This document shows, piece after piece, positions 30,434 through 38,496 of a stretch of DNA of 44,039 nt. The notes under the pieces are model-generated. The model had not been told where the DNA came from. It did no database searches and was given only the letters and a program-made list of their open reading frames with translations. Positions within the stretch are counted from its first letter, which is position 1, and every line of letters starts with the position of its first letter. A program made the position numbers and the translations under genes. Where the stretch lies: positions 1-44,039 of the forward strand of contig NZ_LZHZ01000055.1 in the NCBI RefSeq assembly GCF_001667505.1. The letters are read 5' to 3'. The DNA comes from Mycobacterium sp. ACS1612 (GTDB lineage: Bacteria; Actinomycetota; Actinomycetes; Mycobacteriales; Mycobacteriaceae).

Positions 30434-31395
30434 GGGCCGCAGTCTGCCCGGCATATGGACCGCCGGAGGTGGTCCGCATCGAAGAGCTTCCCGCACCGAC
30501 CGTTGCGCATGGGCACGTACGGGTGAGGGTCGGCGCGGCGGCGGTGAACTTCCCGGACGTGCTGCTGATCGCCGACCGGTATCAGATCACCGTGCCGACA
30601 CCGTTCGTCCCGGGTAGCGAATTTGCGGGCACGATCGTCGAAACCGGCGACAGTGCTGAGGGTTTGACGGTCGGCGACCGTGTCACCGGCACTGGACTCT
30701 ACGGCGCGTTCGCCGAGGAGGTCGCGGTGCCTGCCGCCGGACTGTCACGGATACCCGACGGCATCGACGACCGCACCGCGGCGGCCTTCGGCGTCGCCTA
30801 CCGCACGGCGTTTCACACATTGCGGTCAATGGCCTGTGCGCACGCGGGCGACGAAGTGATCGTGCTGGGTGCGGGCGGAGGTGTCGGCCTGGCGGCCGTC
30901 CAACTCGCCGTACAACTGGGCGCGTCGGTCACCGCTGTCGCGTCGTCCGCCGAAAAGCTCGACGTGGCAGCGGGTTACGGTGCCGCGCGGGTCGTCAATC
31001 ACACGACAGCGGACCTACGAAGCGCGTTGAAGCAGGAGGTGCCCGGTGGCGCGGATATCGTGATCGACCCGGTCGGCGGCGACCTGTCGGAGCCGGCGTT
31101 GCGATCGCTGAAGCGCGGCGGGCGGTTCGTCACAGTCGGTTTCGCGTCGGGCGTCATCCCCCGCATCCCGCTGAACCTGGTGCTCGTGAAGGGGATACGC
31201 GTGGTGGGGTTTCAGTTCCAGGACGTGCCGCCCGACGAATTCGCCCGCAACGAACAGCAATTGCGCGATTATGTCGTCAGCGGCAAGGTGACCCCGCACA
31301 TCGGCGCGGTCTACCCGCTGTCCGAAACGGTCGCAGCGCTCGAACATGTCGCGACCGGCCGTGCGATCGGCAAGGTGCTGATCGACCTCGCCTAG
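30430..31395 (+). CDS. MDR-family NADPH:quinone oxidoreductase-like enzyme
   Basis: A 321-residue MDR enzyme. MRAAVCPAYGPPEVVRIEEL-like start (GTG first codon), VPGSEFAGTIVETGDSAEGL, and the NADPH site VIVLGAGGGVGLAAVQLA, with no structural-zinc Cys cluster. GTG 30430 overlaps the kinase stop; a longer frame upstream is a shadow of the kinase gene. It is the third gene of the TetR-FadE-kinase operon. It may reduce an enoyl or enone intermediate. Its stop overlaps the convergent gene at 31392 by three bases. Confidence 0.85.
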   Translation: MRAAVCPAYGPPEVVRIEELPAPTVAHGHVRVRVGAAAVNFPDVLLIADRYQITVPTPFVPGSEFAGTIVETGDSAEGLTVGDRVTGTGLYGAFAEEVAVPAAGLSRIPDGIDDRTAAAFGVAYRTAFHTLRSMACAHAGDEVIVLGAGGGVGLAAVQLAVQLGASVTAVASSAEKLDVAAGYGAARVVNHTTADLRSALKQEVPGGADIVIDPVGGDLSEPALRSLKRGGRFVTVGFASGVIPRIPLNLVLVKGIRVVGFQFQDVPPDEFARNEQQLRDYVVSGKVTPHIGAVYPLSETVAALEHVATGRAIGKVLIDLA

Positions 31396-31889
31396 CTTGC
31401 GGGCACCAGGTCCGCGGCAACCGAGGCCATCATTCCGCAGCGGAACGTCTCGGCGCGAGAGACGGTGGCATCTGCGTCCGCCGCGGCCAGTGCCTGGGTC
31501 TTGAAAGCCCTTGCGGCAGCGCTCAAATGGTGCTCGACGGAGTCGACGCTGTCGTCCAGCTCGGCAGGCAGCCGCTCCCCCCACAGTGTGACCTCAGTGC
31601 CACCCTGCTCGAGCGCGTTGAGCACGTGCTGATGTACACGCGCGTCGCTGTCGAACAGTTCGGCGGCCACCGCGACCGTCTGCGGATGCGGGCGGTCTTC
31701 CCATGCCGCCAGCACGGCTTCGAGACTGCGCACTTCGGCGCCGAGGATCTCGAGCGGCCGCGCGTCCTCATCGGCGCTGATCAAGACGGTGACATCCCAT
31801 CCCGCCATCACCCGGTCGCAGATCCAGCCACCTGCGAACGCCACCGCATCGAGCACCGTGGGGGCGACGACGTCGAGCCGATACCTCAT
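31392..31889 (-). CDS. Conserved-looking protein of unknown function
   Basis: A 165-residue soluble protein that I do not recognise. It begins MRYRLDVVAPTVLDAVAFAG, then GWICDRVMAGWDVTVLISAD, a Rossmann-like strand-helix-strand layout (also VLNALEQGGTEVTLWGERLP), and ends with an Ala-rich helix. ATG 31889 overlaps the TetR stop as ATGA, so it is co-transcribed with that regulator. No signal peptide or membrane segment. It could be a small regulatory partner or a ligand-binding protein. Confidence 0.6.
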   Translation of the reverse strand: MRYRLDVVAPTVLDAVAFAGGWICDRVMAGWDVTVLISADEDARPLEILGAEVRSLEAVLAAWEDRPHPQTVAVAAELFDSDARVHQHVLNALEQGGTEVTLWGERLPAELDDSVDSVEHHLSAAARAFKTQALAAADADATVSRAETFRCGMMASVAADLVPAS

Positions 31890-32494
31890 GTCGAGCTCCT
31901 CGGCGCCAGCTCGCGGCCCAGCGACTCGGCGTACCCCTTGAACACCTCGGCCAGCGGGACTGAAGGATCGAGCAACCATAGTGTCTCCATTCCGTTGATG
32001 AAGGCGAGTATCTCCACGGCCTTGCTGGCCGCGTCGAGATCGGGGCGGTAGGAACCGTCATTTTGTCCGCGTTCAATGATCCTGGTGATGATGTCGACGG
32101 CATCGCGGTACCGCTTGTGCAGCCGATCGTGCAGCGGCGCATCGGGAGCGATGTTCTCGACTAGCAGCACGGTGAAGGTGCCGACGAGTTCGGGCGCCCG
32201 CTCGAACCGTTCCGGGACCCGGGACAGTTCGGTAATCAGGTCGCCCGAGCGGTAGTCCGCGTGGATCTCGTCGTCGGTGTCACGGGCGTCGAGCACCGCG
32301 TTGAGCAGTTGCTCCTTCGATTCGAAGTGATGCAGCAGCCCCGCGGGCGTGACGCCGGCTTCCTTGGCGATCTGCGCCAGTGAGGTGTTGCGCCAGCCGT
32401 TGCGTGCCAGCAGTCGCTCGGCGACTGACAGGATGCGCTGCCGACGGTCCTCGCCTTTGGCGAAGAGCGTGGCATAGGGCCTGGGCTCCGGCAC
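31886..32494 (-). CDS. TetR-family transcriptional regulator
   Basis: A 202-residue TetR protein. RRQRILSVAERLLARNGWRN, then TSLAQIAKEAGVTPAGLLHH and FESKEQLLNAVLDARD form the HTH. The C-terminal domain (HDRLHKRYRDAVDIITRIIE, KAVEILAFINGMETLWLLDP) is a normal ligand domain. GTG 32494 is chosen because GAAGGAG lies four bases upstream. Its product probably binds the palindrome just upstream at 32516-32535. It is co-translated with the unknown protein at 31392. Confidence 0.87.
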   Translation of the reverse strand: MPEPRPYATLFAKGEDRRQRILSVAERLLARNGWRNTSLAQIAKEAGVTPAGLLHHFESKEQLLNAVLDARDTDDEIHADYRSGDLITELSRVPERFERAPELVGTFTVLLVENIAPDAPLHDRLHKRYRDAVDIITRIIERGQNDGSYRPDLDAASKAVEILAFINGMETLWLLDPSVPLAEVFKGYAESLGRELAPRSST

Positions 32495-32515
32495 TGAACT
32501 CCTTCGTTCAACCAA

Positions 32516-32535
32516 CCTAGTGAACACACAGTAGG
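32516..32535. promoter_or_regulatory. Operator candidate for TetR at 31886-32494
   Basis: CCTAGTG-AACACA-CAGTAGG is a 7-6-7 inverted repeat with one mismatch, 21 bases upstream of the GTG start. AACCTA and TAGGTT flank it on both sides (32514-32519 and 32536-32541), extending the symmetry. Autoregulation is likely. Confidence 0.45.
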
Positions 32536-32599
32536 TAGGTTCCGCCGCTGTGACAAGCGTCTCACAGAAATTGGGTTTAGATATTTGCTACACCGCTGG

Positions 32600-33466
32600 T
32601 CAGCGGACCGCAGGGGCGGAATCCGGCATCTCGGCCAGCGCATGGAGTTGCTCGAGATAGTGCTGCAGCGAGTGATGGACGAAGCGCGCGGACGCAGTCG
32701 TGGTGCCGCCGGCGGCCAATGCCTCCAGCGTGTCCTTCGTCCGCCCCGGTTCGCCGACCGGATCAAGCGGATGGTCCGCGGGCATGACGACCTCGAAACC
32801 GTCCGGTATGTCAAAGGCCTTCAGCCAATCGGCGGCGGTGTCGATCGACACGTTGAAGGGGCACCACCCATCGGCGAGCGTGACCGCCCGCCGCAGCGAG
32901 CGCTTGGTGCGGCCACCGATCCAGAACGGCACGTGTGGTTGCAGTGCGCACGGGTCGACGGTGAGGCCGCTGAACGAGTAGAACTCGCCGTGATAGCTCG
33001 GCTCGTTGCTGGACAGCGCGGCCCGCAGCGCACGTAACGCATCGTCGGCGCGGGCGCCGCGGTCCTCGAACGGCGCGCCGAGTAGGTCGAACTCCTCCTT
33101 CAGCGACCCGACGCCGAGGCCGAGGATCAGTCGTCCGTTGCTGACGTGATCCAGTGTGCCGTAACGCTTTACGATCGTGAGCGGATGGTGATAGCCGAGC
33201 ACAAGCGTCATGGTCGCGAATCGGATCCGCGTCGTGCGGGCCGCCAGGTAGCCGAACGTGGCGAGCGGATCCCAGTATCGCGCACCTCGCCGCGCCGTTT
33301 CCGACGACGGCAGACCGATGTGCTCACTGCAGGTCATGTGGTGATACCCGAGCCGATCCGCTGCCTCGGCCACCCGCCCGATGTCATCGATGGACGCGTC
33401 CCGTTCCCAGCCGAAGGCGGCGCCGCCGACGTTCGTGACGACCGGTGTGGTGATGCCGAGTTTCAC
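32600..33466 (-). CDS. Luciferase-like F420-dependent oxidoreductase
   Basis: A 288-residue TIM-barrel of the luciferase-like superfamily, F420-using mycobacterial type. VKLGITTPVVTNVGGAAFGW starts the barrel; RLGYHHMTCSEHIGLP, TRIRFATMTLVLGYHHP and NGRLILGLGVGSLKEEFDLL are characteristic strands. GTG 33466 overlaps the TauD stop as GTGA; the longer frame upstream is a shadow of TauD. It is the last of four overlapping genes of the Rieske operon. It may oxidise or reduce a product of the two oxygenases; substrate unknown. Confidence 0.85.
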   Translation of the reverse strand: MKLGITTPVVTNVGGAAFGWERDASIDDIGRVAEAADRLGYHHMTCSEHIGLPSSETARRGARYWDPLATFGYLAARTTRIRFATMTLVLGYHHPLTIVKRYGTLDHVSNGRLILGLGVGSLKEEFDLLGAPFEDRGARADDALRALRAALSSNEPSYHGEFYSFSGLTVDPCALQPHVPFWIGGRTKRSLRRAVTLADGWCPFNVSIDTAADWLKAFDIPDGFEVVMPADHPLDPVGEPGRTKDTLEALAAGGTTTASARFVHHSLQHYLEQLHALAEMPDSAPAVR

Positions 33467-34293
33467 TGCAGCGGTTCCTCGCCGGCCAGGATCGTGCGAT
33501 GCATGAGTCTGCCACTGTCTGCCGGATACTCGAGTACCCGGTGCATGGTGCCGGTGTTGTCCCAGACGAGGAGGTCGCCGGGTTGCCACTGGTGCCGGTA
33601 GACGTATTGCGGTTGGGTGGCCCAATCCCGGAGGCGGGCAAGAAGAGCCCGACTCTGTTCCACCGGCATCCCGATGATGTAGTCGGCGGTCGCGCCGAGC
33701 AACAGTGACTTGCGCCCCGACCGATGCGTCCACACCAGAGGGCACGCCTTGGTCGGTGACTTCTGCCAGAAGGCGATCTCCTCGTAGCTCATCTCCGGGC
33801 GAACGTAGTACTGCGAACGTTCGGCGCTGTGCACCACGCGAAGATCGGCGATGAGGTCCTTGTCGTCTTGCGGCAGATCGTCGTAAGCCGCATAGGTATT
33901 GCAGAATTCGGTATCTCCGCCGGTGTCCGACAGCTTTACCGCGCGCAACAGCGTCGCGAGGTTCGGATAGGGCTGTAGTGAACCGTCGAAGTGCCAGAAC
34001 ATCGAACCCTTCAGGTATTCGGCGCGCTGGTTGACGTTCTTGTCGAGCGAGATCTTGTAGATTCCGCTCTCGCCTTCGTCCGCGACGATGTTCCCGAGTG
34101 TCTTGGCGATGGCGACCTGTTGCTCGTCGCTGATCTGCAGGCCGCGGAAGAACACCACCCCGCGCCGCTCCAGGCTGGCGCGAATGTTGTCGGCTCCGGT
34201 TCCGACGAGCAGCGTTTCGAGATCGGTCCTGATCTCGCTGCCGATTCGCGGGGTGAGGTCGACGATGTCGAGTCGGGTGGAGGTGAGTCCCAC
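33463..34293 (-). CDS. TauD/TfdA-family 2-oxoglutarate-dependent dioxygenase
   Basis: A 276-residue non-heme iron dioxygenase. Iron ligands are His101 and Asp103 (FWHFDGS) and His251 (GTMHRVLEYP); Arg262 and Arg266 (SGRLMHRT) fit the 2-oxoglutarate site. RRGVVFFRGLQISDEQQVAI is the usual N-terminal block. GTG 34293 (or TTG 34295) lies just after the previous stop; the upstream codons belong to another frame. It should hydroxylate or cleave a substrate together with the Rieske enzyme of the same operon. The sulfonate specificity of TauD itself cannot be assumed. Confidence 0.87.
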   Translation of the reverse strand: MGLTSTRLDIVDLTPRIGSEIRTDLETLLVGTGADNIRASLERRGVVFFRGLQISDEQQVAIAKTLGNIVADEGESGIYKISLDKNVNQRAEYLKGSMFWHFDGSLQPYPNLATLLRAVKLSDTGGDTEFCNTYAAYDDLPQDDKDLIADLRVVHSAERSQYYVRPEMSYEEIAFWQKSPTKACPLVWTHRSGRKSLLLGATADYIIGMPVEQSRALLARLRDWATQPQYVYRHQWQPGDLLVWDNTGTMHRVLEYPADSGRLMHRTILAGEEPLQ

Positions 34294-34295
34294 AA

Positions 34296-34619
34296 TCAGC
34301 TCACTCTCGTGAGAAGGGTGTTGGCGGAGTGCTTTACCCGCGGCTGCTTCCACAACTCGACTGCCAGCGACACGGTGATCAGCGAGTACAGCAGATTGCG
34401 GAGGTTCGCAACGTCGTCGGGCAGCGGTTCGGCGTAGTCGAATTTGTCGAGGTAGGCGACCGCTTCCTCGGCGAACGGAAATAGCTCATTGTAGAAAGCC
34501 TGGATCTGCTCCATCGAGCTGTTCACACGCTTTACGTAGCGTTCGTGCCCGTCCTCGATGGCCCACTCTGCGACCAGATGTTCGAGTTGTGAAAACTCCG
34601 GCGGCAGAACCGCACTCAT
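34296..34619 (-). CDS. Small helical protein of unknown function beside a Rieske oxygenase
   Basis: A 107-residue protein predicted to be mostly helical (EFSQLEHLVAEWAIEDGHER, then MEQIQAFYNELFPFAEEAVA and VANLRNLLYSLITVSLAVEL). It has no Cys, no signal peptide and no convincing transmembrane span. ATG 34619 overlaps the Rieske stop as ATGA, and two bases separate its stop from TauD. Tight coupling suggests a subunit or chaperone of the Rieske enzyme. I do not recognise the family; it is unlike the usual cystatin-fold beta subunit. Confidence 0.65.
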   Translation of the reverse strand: MSAVLPPEFSQLEHLVAEWAIEDGHERYVKRVNSSMEQIQAFYNELFPFAEEAVAYLDKFDYAEPLPDDVANLRNLLYSLITVSLAVELWKQPRVKHSANTLLTRVS

Positions 34620-35884
34620 CGCTCCCCCGCGCCCACATAGTCGGCCACGGTCTTGTGCAGATGTCGCAACAGGATCTCTTCGTCGTTCATCGTGAAGTGG
34701 GTCAATACACCGCTGTTCAGCATCGCCTGCAATCCCTCCGACGGGCTGGCGTCTTCCAGGATGATGTCGTTGAGAAATGTCACGGTCAGTTCCTGGCCCA
34801 GTCGCTCCTTGTGCGTCCTCGGCGGCTGATAGAACATCTCCACTTCGAAGATGTGCGAATGCGGTCCCGTCGGCCAGTGGGTGTGGGTGGAGAACCCCGA
34901 CGATCCGAAGATCAACGCGAAGTTCGGGAAGAACTGGAACGAGTCGAAGCCGTACTTCTCCGAGCGCGTCGGGTTGATTCCCGGCGGCATCGGGCCCCGA
35001 TCGGGGCGCTTGGTCCAGGAGCCTGCGGCGCTGGCCTCCATGACACACTCGATCGGCTTTGAGTACGGCGTCTTCTGCGACGGCTCTCCGGAGAACGAGA
35101 ACATCCGATGTGGTCCCTTGATCTGGTAGGCCAATGCGTCGGTGAACGGGTTCGGTTGATCGAACGCCTCCCTGGCCTCCGCGGTCAGCGCGCCGAAGGA
35201 TGACGCGTGCAGGTACGGCCCGTGATAACTCTCGGCGAAGCTGTCAACAAATATCTTCCAGTTGCACTGCAATTCGGTTGTGAACCGGTACACCTGGTGC
35301 GGCCCCGCGAACGGATAGCCCTCGATGCCGTGCGCCAGTTCGCCGAGGAACGAGCGCAGCGGTTCGGTGTTGTGCGGGTCGAGATTGATGAAGATGAAGC
35401 CCTCCCACACCTCACATTGGATCGCGGGTACCCGGCAACTGTCTGCGTCGAAGTCGAGCAGCAAGTCCGTGCGGGTGGCGGAATGCAGTGAGCCGTCCAG
35501 CTTGTAGCGCCAACCGTGGAAGCGGCAGTAGAGCAGCGGGGCTCGACCGGACACCTCTTTAAACGGGTCGTCCTCCCACAGCATCTTGTTGCCGCGGTGC
35601 GGGCAGATGTTGTGGAAGGCGCGGATCACGCCGTCCTTTCCGCGCACGACGATGACCGAGGTGTTCAGGCATCTCAGTTCGCGGGTGAAGTAGCTACCGG
35701 ACTTCGGCACCCGCTCGACCCGCCCCACGTACAGCCAGGTCTTTTTGAAGACATGCTCGCGCTCCTTCTCGTAGAACTCGGGCGAGACGCAGTCTTCGAG
35801 CGAGACCGGACCCCTGCCGAGTTCGGGGTAGGCGTCGGTCCAATGGCCGGTTGAGGGTTTGGTCACCAGGTTGTTGTGACTCAT
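34616..35884 (-). CDS. Rieske non-heme iron oxygenase, alpha subunit type
   Basis: A 422-residue oxygenase. The [2Fe-2S] ligands are Cys94/His96 (CPHRG) and Cys120/His123 (CRFHGW). The mononuclear iron has His221 and His226 (ESYHGPYLH) with Glu218 where aromatic-ring oxygenases have a bridging Asp (D-x2-H-x4-H), as in carnitine oxygenase-like enzymes. ATG 35884 is chosen; the longer frame from 36151 is a shadow of the LysR gene. No ferredoxin or reductase gene adjoins it. It heads a four-gene overlapping operon, divergent from LysR. Demethylation or hydroxylation of a non-ring substrate is a fair guess. Confidence 0.9.
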   Translation of the reverse strand: MSHNNLVTKPSTGHWTDAYPELGRGPVSLEDCVSPEFYEKEREHVFKKTWLYVGRVERVPKSGSYFTRELRCLNTSVIVVRGKDGVIRAFHNICPHRGNKMLWEDDPFKEVSGRAPLLYCRFHGWRYKLDGSLHSATRTDLLLDFDADSCRVPAIQCEVWEGFIFINLDPHNTEPLRSFLGELAHGIEGYPFAGPHQVYRFTTELQCNWKIFVDSFAESYHGPYLHASSFGALTAEAREAFDQPNPFTDALAYQIKGPHRMFSFSGEPSQKTPYSKPIECVMEASAAGSWTKRPDRGPMPPGINPTRSEKYGFDSFQFFPNFALIFGSSGFSTHTHWPTGPHSHIFEVEMFYQPPRTHKERLGQELTVTFLNDIILEDASPSEGLQAMLNSGVLTHFTMNDEEILLRHLHKTVADYVGAGER

Positions 35885-35932
35885 GTGGGCTGACGCTACA
35901 ACTGGGCATTTGGCCGAAATAGACGCATAACC

Positions 35933-35947
35933 GCAACACCCTGTTGC
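35933..35947. promoter_or_regulatory. Palindrome between the Rieske operon and LysR (operator candidate)
   Basis: GCAACA-CCC-TGTTGC is a perfect 6-3-6 repeat in the 76-base gap between the divergent genes, 13 bases before the LysR ATG. An AT-rich partial repeat ATATTTGGAACATAT (35948-35962) abuts it. Both suit LysR binding. Confidence 0.55.
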
Positions 35948-35960
35948 ATATTTGGAACAT

Positions 35961-36878
35961 ATGGAGCAGAACTTGCCCTTCGATGTCGACGCGTTGCTGA
36001 TGTTCGGCAAGGTGGTGGAGTCGCGCAGCCTGTCCAAGGCGGCGGCGCTGCTGGGCATCCCTAAGTCGACGGTCAGCCGCAGGCTGACCAAACTGGAGTC
36101 CGACCTGGGTATCAAGCTGCTGCGCAAGAACACCCACCAACTGACGGTCACCGACCTCGGCGAGCAGGTGTATGCGCACGCGGTGAAGATCTTGACCGAG
36201 GCGAACGGCGTGCGCGCCGTCGTGGAGGCCAGTAGGCAGGAACCGCAGGGCGAATTGCGAGTCGCGATACCCGTGTTCGTGGGAATCGACTATGCGTCCA
36301 GAGTCGGCGCGACATTCCTGCAGCGCTATCCCCACACCCGGTTGGACATCCGATTGGTGGACAACATGGTCGATCCGGTCAAGGACGGCTTCGACGTCGT
36401 GTTCGGCACCGGGCCACTGCAGGACTCGACGTTGATCGCTCGCAAGGTGTTCAGCCTAGAGCTGTTTCTGTGCGCATCGGCGGATTTCGCCGCCGCGCTG
36501 GCCGAACCGCTCACCGATCCAACGCAGTTGAACGAATTGCCGTTCATCGAGTTCGGATTCGCCGGGTCACACAAGGTCACCGTGGCCAACCGGCGTCGCC
36601 GTCAACAACTGTCACCGCAAGTGAGGGCGCGGGCCAACAACTTTCAGGTCTGCAAGCAGTACATCTTGCACGATCTCGGCGTCGGTGCGATGCCGACTCA
36701 GATCATCTGCACCGACGAATTACGCGACGGCACAATTGTTCCAGTACTTTCGGGCTGGCATCCCGAGCCGCTCGACGTGCACATGATCTATCCGTTCGAG
36801 CTGTCGTTCTCGACGTTGATCAGCGCGTTCTACGAGGCGGCCCGCGAGATCATCGTCGAGAACATCGCCCGCGCCTGA
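35961..36878 (+). CDS. LysR-family transcriptional regulator
   Basis: A 305-residue LysR protein. The N-terminal HTH reads DVDALLMFGKVVESRSLSKA, then ALLGIPKSTVSRRLTKLESD, and the effector-binding domain follows (LRVAIPVFVGIDYASRVGAT, RLDIRLVDNMVDPVKDGFDV). ATG 35961 is preferred to TTG 35952, which would leave the leader inside the palindrome region. It is divergent from the Rieske-TauD-F420 operon and is its likely activator; the co-inducer would be the substrate. Confidence 0.88.
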   Translation: MEQNLPFDVDALLMFGKVVESRSLSKAAALLGIPKSTVSRRLTKLESDLGIKLLRKNTHQLTVTDLGEQVYAHAVKILTEANGVRAVVEASRQEPQGELRVAIPVFVGIDYASRVGATFLQRYPHTRLDIRLVDNMVDPVKDGFDVVFGTGPLQDSTLIARKVFSLELFLCASADFAAALAEPLTDPTQLNELPFIEFGFAGSHKVTVANRRRRQQLSPQVRARANNFQVCKQYILHDLGVGAMPTQIICTDELRDGTIVPVLSGWHPEPLDVHMIYPFELSFSTLISAFYEAAREIIVENIARA

Positions 36879-36882
36879 CGGA

Positions 36883-37332
36883 CTACCGGAACACGTCGAT
36901 GGCAGCGGTGGGCGTCATCATGACCAGCGGGATATGCCGCGCCGTGGCCTTCTGATAATTCAGGTAGGGCGGGAATGCGCGGCACATGAAGTCCCAGACC
37001 TTGTGCCGCTCTTCGCCTTCGGGCTCACGCCAGGTGGCGCGGAAAGCCTGGGTGGCGATCTGGAAGTCCACCTCGGGGGCCGCGGTAAGGTTGAGGTACC
37101 ACTCGGGATGCTGGTCAGCGCCGCCCTTCGACGCGACGATCACGACCTCACCACCGAAATCACCGTAAATCAATGGCACTATCCGCGTCTGACCGGATTT
37201 GCGGCCCGTCACTTTGATCAAGCAGTGGGTCGTGAAGGCGTGGCCACCCCGGTCGGTGAGGTCCATGATGTGCCCCTGCGCGCCACCGGAGCGCAGATAC
37301 ATTTCGCGGTGTTCGTCAGAAAACTCACTCAT
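36883..37332 (-). CDS. Ddn-type deazaflavin (F420)-dependent protein
   Basis: A 149-residue split-barrel protein of the Ddn/DUF385 nitroreductase family. TTHCLIKVTGRKSGQTRIVP, then YGDFGGEVVIVASKGGADQH and PEWYLNLTAAPEVDFQIATQ are near-diagnostic. ATG 37332 follows the upstream dehydrogenase stop by two bases. Members bind F420H2 and reduce quinones, nitro groups or enones in mycobacteria. It is the last gene of the acyl-CoA operon. The LysR gene end is four bases away and convergent. Confidence 0.88.
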   Translation of the reverse strand: MSEFSDEHREMYLRSGGAQGHIMDLTDRGGHAFTTHCLIKVTGRKSGQTRIVPLIYGDFGGEVVIVASKGGADQHPEWYLNLTAAPEVDFQIATQAFRATWREPEGEERHKVWDFMCRAFPPYLNYQKATARHIPLVMMTPTAAIDVFR

Positions 37333-37334
37333 GG

Positions 37335-38483
37335 TCAGAGTCCCAACGACTTCGCGATGATCACTTTCATCACTTCGCTCGTGCCCGCATAGATGCGGGC
37401 CACCCGCGCGTCGGTGTACAGCCGGGCGATGGGGTACTCCATCATGTAACCGTATCCGCCGAACAGCTGTAAACACCGGTCGATGACCCGCTGCTGCATC
37501 TCGGTGCAGAACAGTTTGACCCGAGCGGCGTCTGCGGCCGACAACTCGCCCTCGACATGGAGGGCGACCGCTCGGTCCAACATCGCCTGGCCCGCCTCCA
37601 CCTCCGTCGAACATGCGGCGAGCTCGAACTTGGTGTTCTGGAACGACGCTACGGGTGTGCCGAATGCCTTGCGGTTTTTGGTGTAATCGATGGCCGCGGC
37701 GATCGCCGACCGCGCCTGTGCCACCGAGCCGACCGCGACGGTGAGCCGCTCCTGGGGCAGGTTGTGGCCGAGGTAGCCGAACGCCTCGCCCTCCTCGCCC
37801 AGCATGTTGGCCGCGGGCACCCGGACGTCGACGAACGACAGTTCCGCGGTGTCCTGGACCTTGCAGCCCATCTTCTCCAGCTCACGGCCTCGGGTGAACC
37901 CCGCCATGCCGTCCTCGACGACGAACAGCGTGAGCCCCTTGCGCCGGTTTCCCGGATCGGTGGCGGTGCGGGCCACCACGATCACCAGATCGGCCTGCAT
38001 GCCTCCGGTGATGAATGTCTTGGCGCCGTTGATGATCCAGTCATCGCCGTCGCGCACCGCGGTGGTGCGCATACCCGCCAGGTCTGACCCGGTGCCGGGT
38101 TCGGTCATCGCGATGGCGGTGAGCAGAGTGCCTGCGGCCAGTCCCGGGAACCACCGCGTGCGCTGCTCGTCGTTAGCGTAGTGCAGGAAGTACGGCAGGA
38201 TGACCTCGAGTTGGGTGCGCACCGTCGACAGCGTCACCAACGCCCGCGCCGCTTCTTCCTGCAGCACGACGTTGTAGCGGTAGTCGGGTGCGCCGCCGCC
38301 GCCGTATTCCTCTCCGATGGCCATCCCGAGCATGCCCAGCGAGCCCATCTGCTTGAAAACGTCGCGTGGCATCCGTCCGCCCTTCTCCCACTCCGGGTAG
38401 TGCGGAACCACCTCCTTCTCGACGAAGTCGCGAGCGAGTTCACGAAACGCCTCGTGGTCGGAGGTGAACAGATCGCGTTGCAT
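37335..38483 (-). CDS. Acyl-CoA dehydrogenase (FadE family)
   Basis: A 382-residue acyl-CoA dehydrogenase. AIAMTEPGTGSDLAGMRTTA and DDWIINGAKTFITGGMQADL form the FAD region; QLFGGYGYMMEYPIARLYTD and VARIYAGTSEVMKVIIAKSL the C-terminal helix. AAGGAACC precedes ATG 38483. It lies 13 bases after the thiolase gene and before the Ddn-like gene. It is the second dehydrogenase of this operon, suggesting two oxidation steps or a heteromeric pair. The acyl substrate is unknown. Confidence 0.92.
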   Translation of the reverse strand: MQRDLFTSDHEAFRELARDFVEKEVVPHYPEWEKGGRMPRDVFKQMGSLGMLGMAIGEEYGGGGAPDYRYNVVLQEEAARALVTLSTVRTQLEVILPYFLHYANDEQRTRWFPGLAAGTLLTAIAMTEPGTGSDLAGMRTTAVRDGDDWIINGAKTFITGGMQADLVIVVARTATDPGNRRKGLTLFVVEDGMAGFTRGRELEKMGCKVQDTAELSFVDVRVPAANMLGEEGEAFGYLGHNLPQERLTVAVGSVAQARSAIAAAIDYTKNRKAFGTPVASFQNTKFELAACSTEVEAGQAMLDRAVALHVEGELSAADAARVKLFCTEMQQRVIDRCLQLFGGYGYMMEYPIARLYTDARVARIYAGTSEVMKVIIAKSLGL

Positions 38484-38496
38484 CCAGGTTCCTTTT

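Noticed and set aside
29387..30496. Long minus-strand open frame (369 codons) opposite the kinase gene
   Set aside because: It is a shadow of the APH-fold kinase gene, whose catalytic motifs are intact; the antisense peptide is Arg/His-rich with no recognisable domain.
32593..32606. CCGCTG-GT-CAGCGG palindrome at the end of the F420 oxidoreductase gene
   Set aside because: A two-base loop cannot form a stable hairpin, and part of it is coding sequence.
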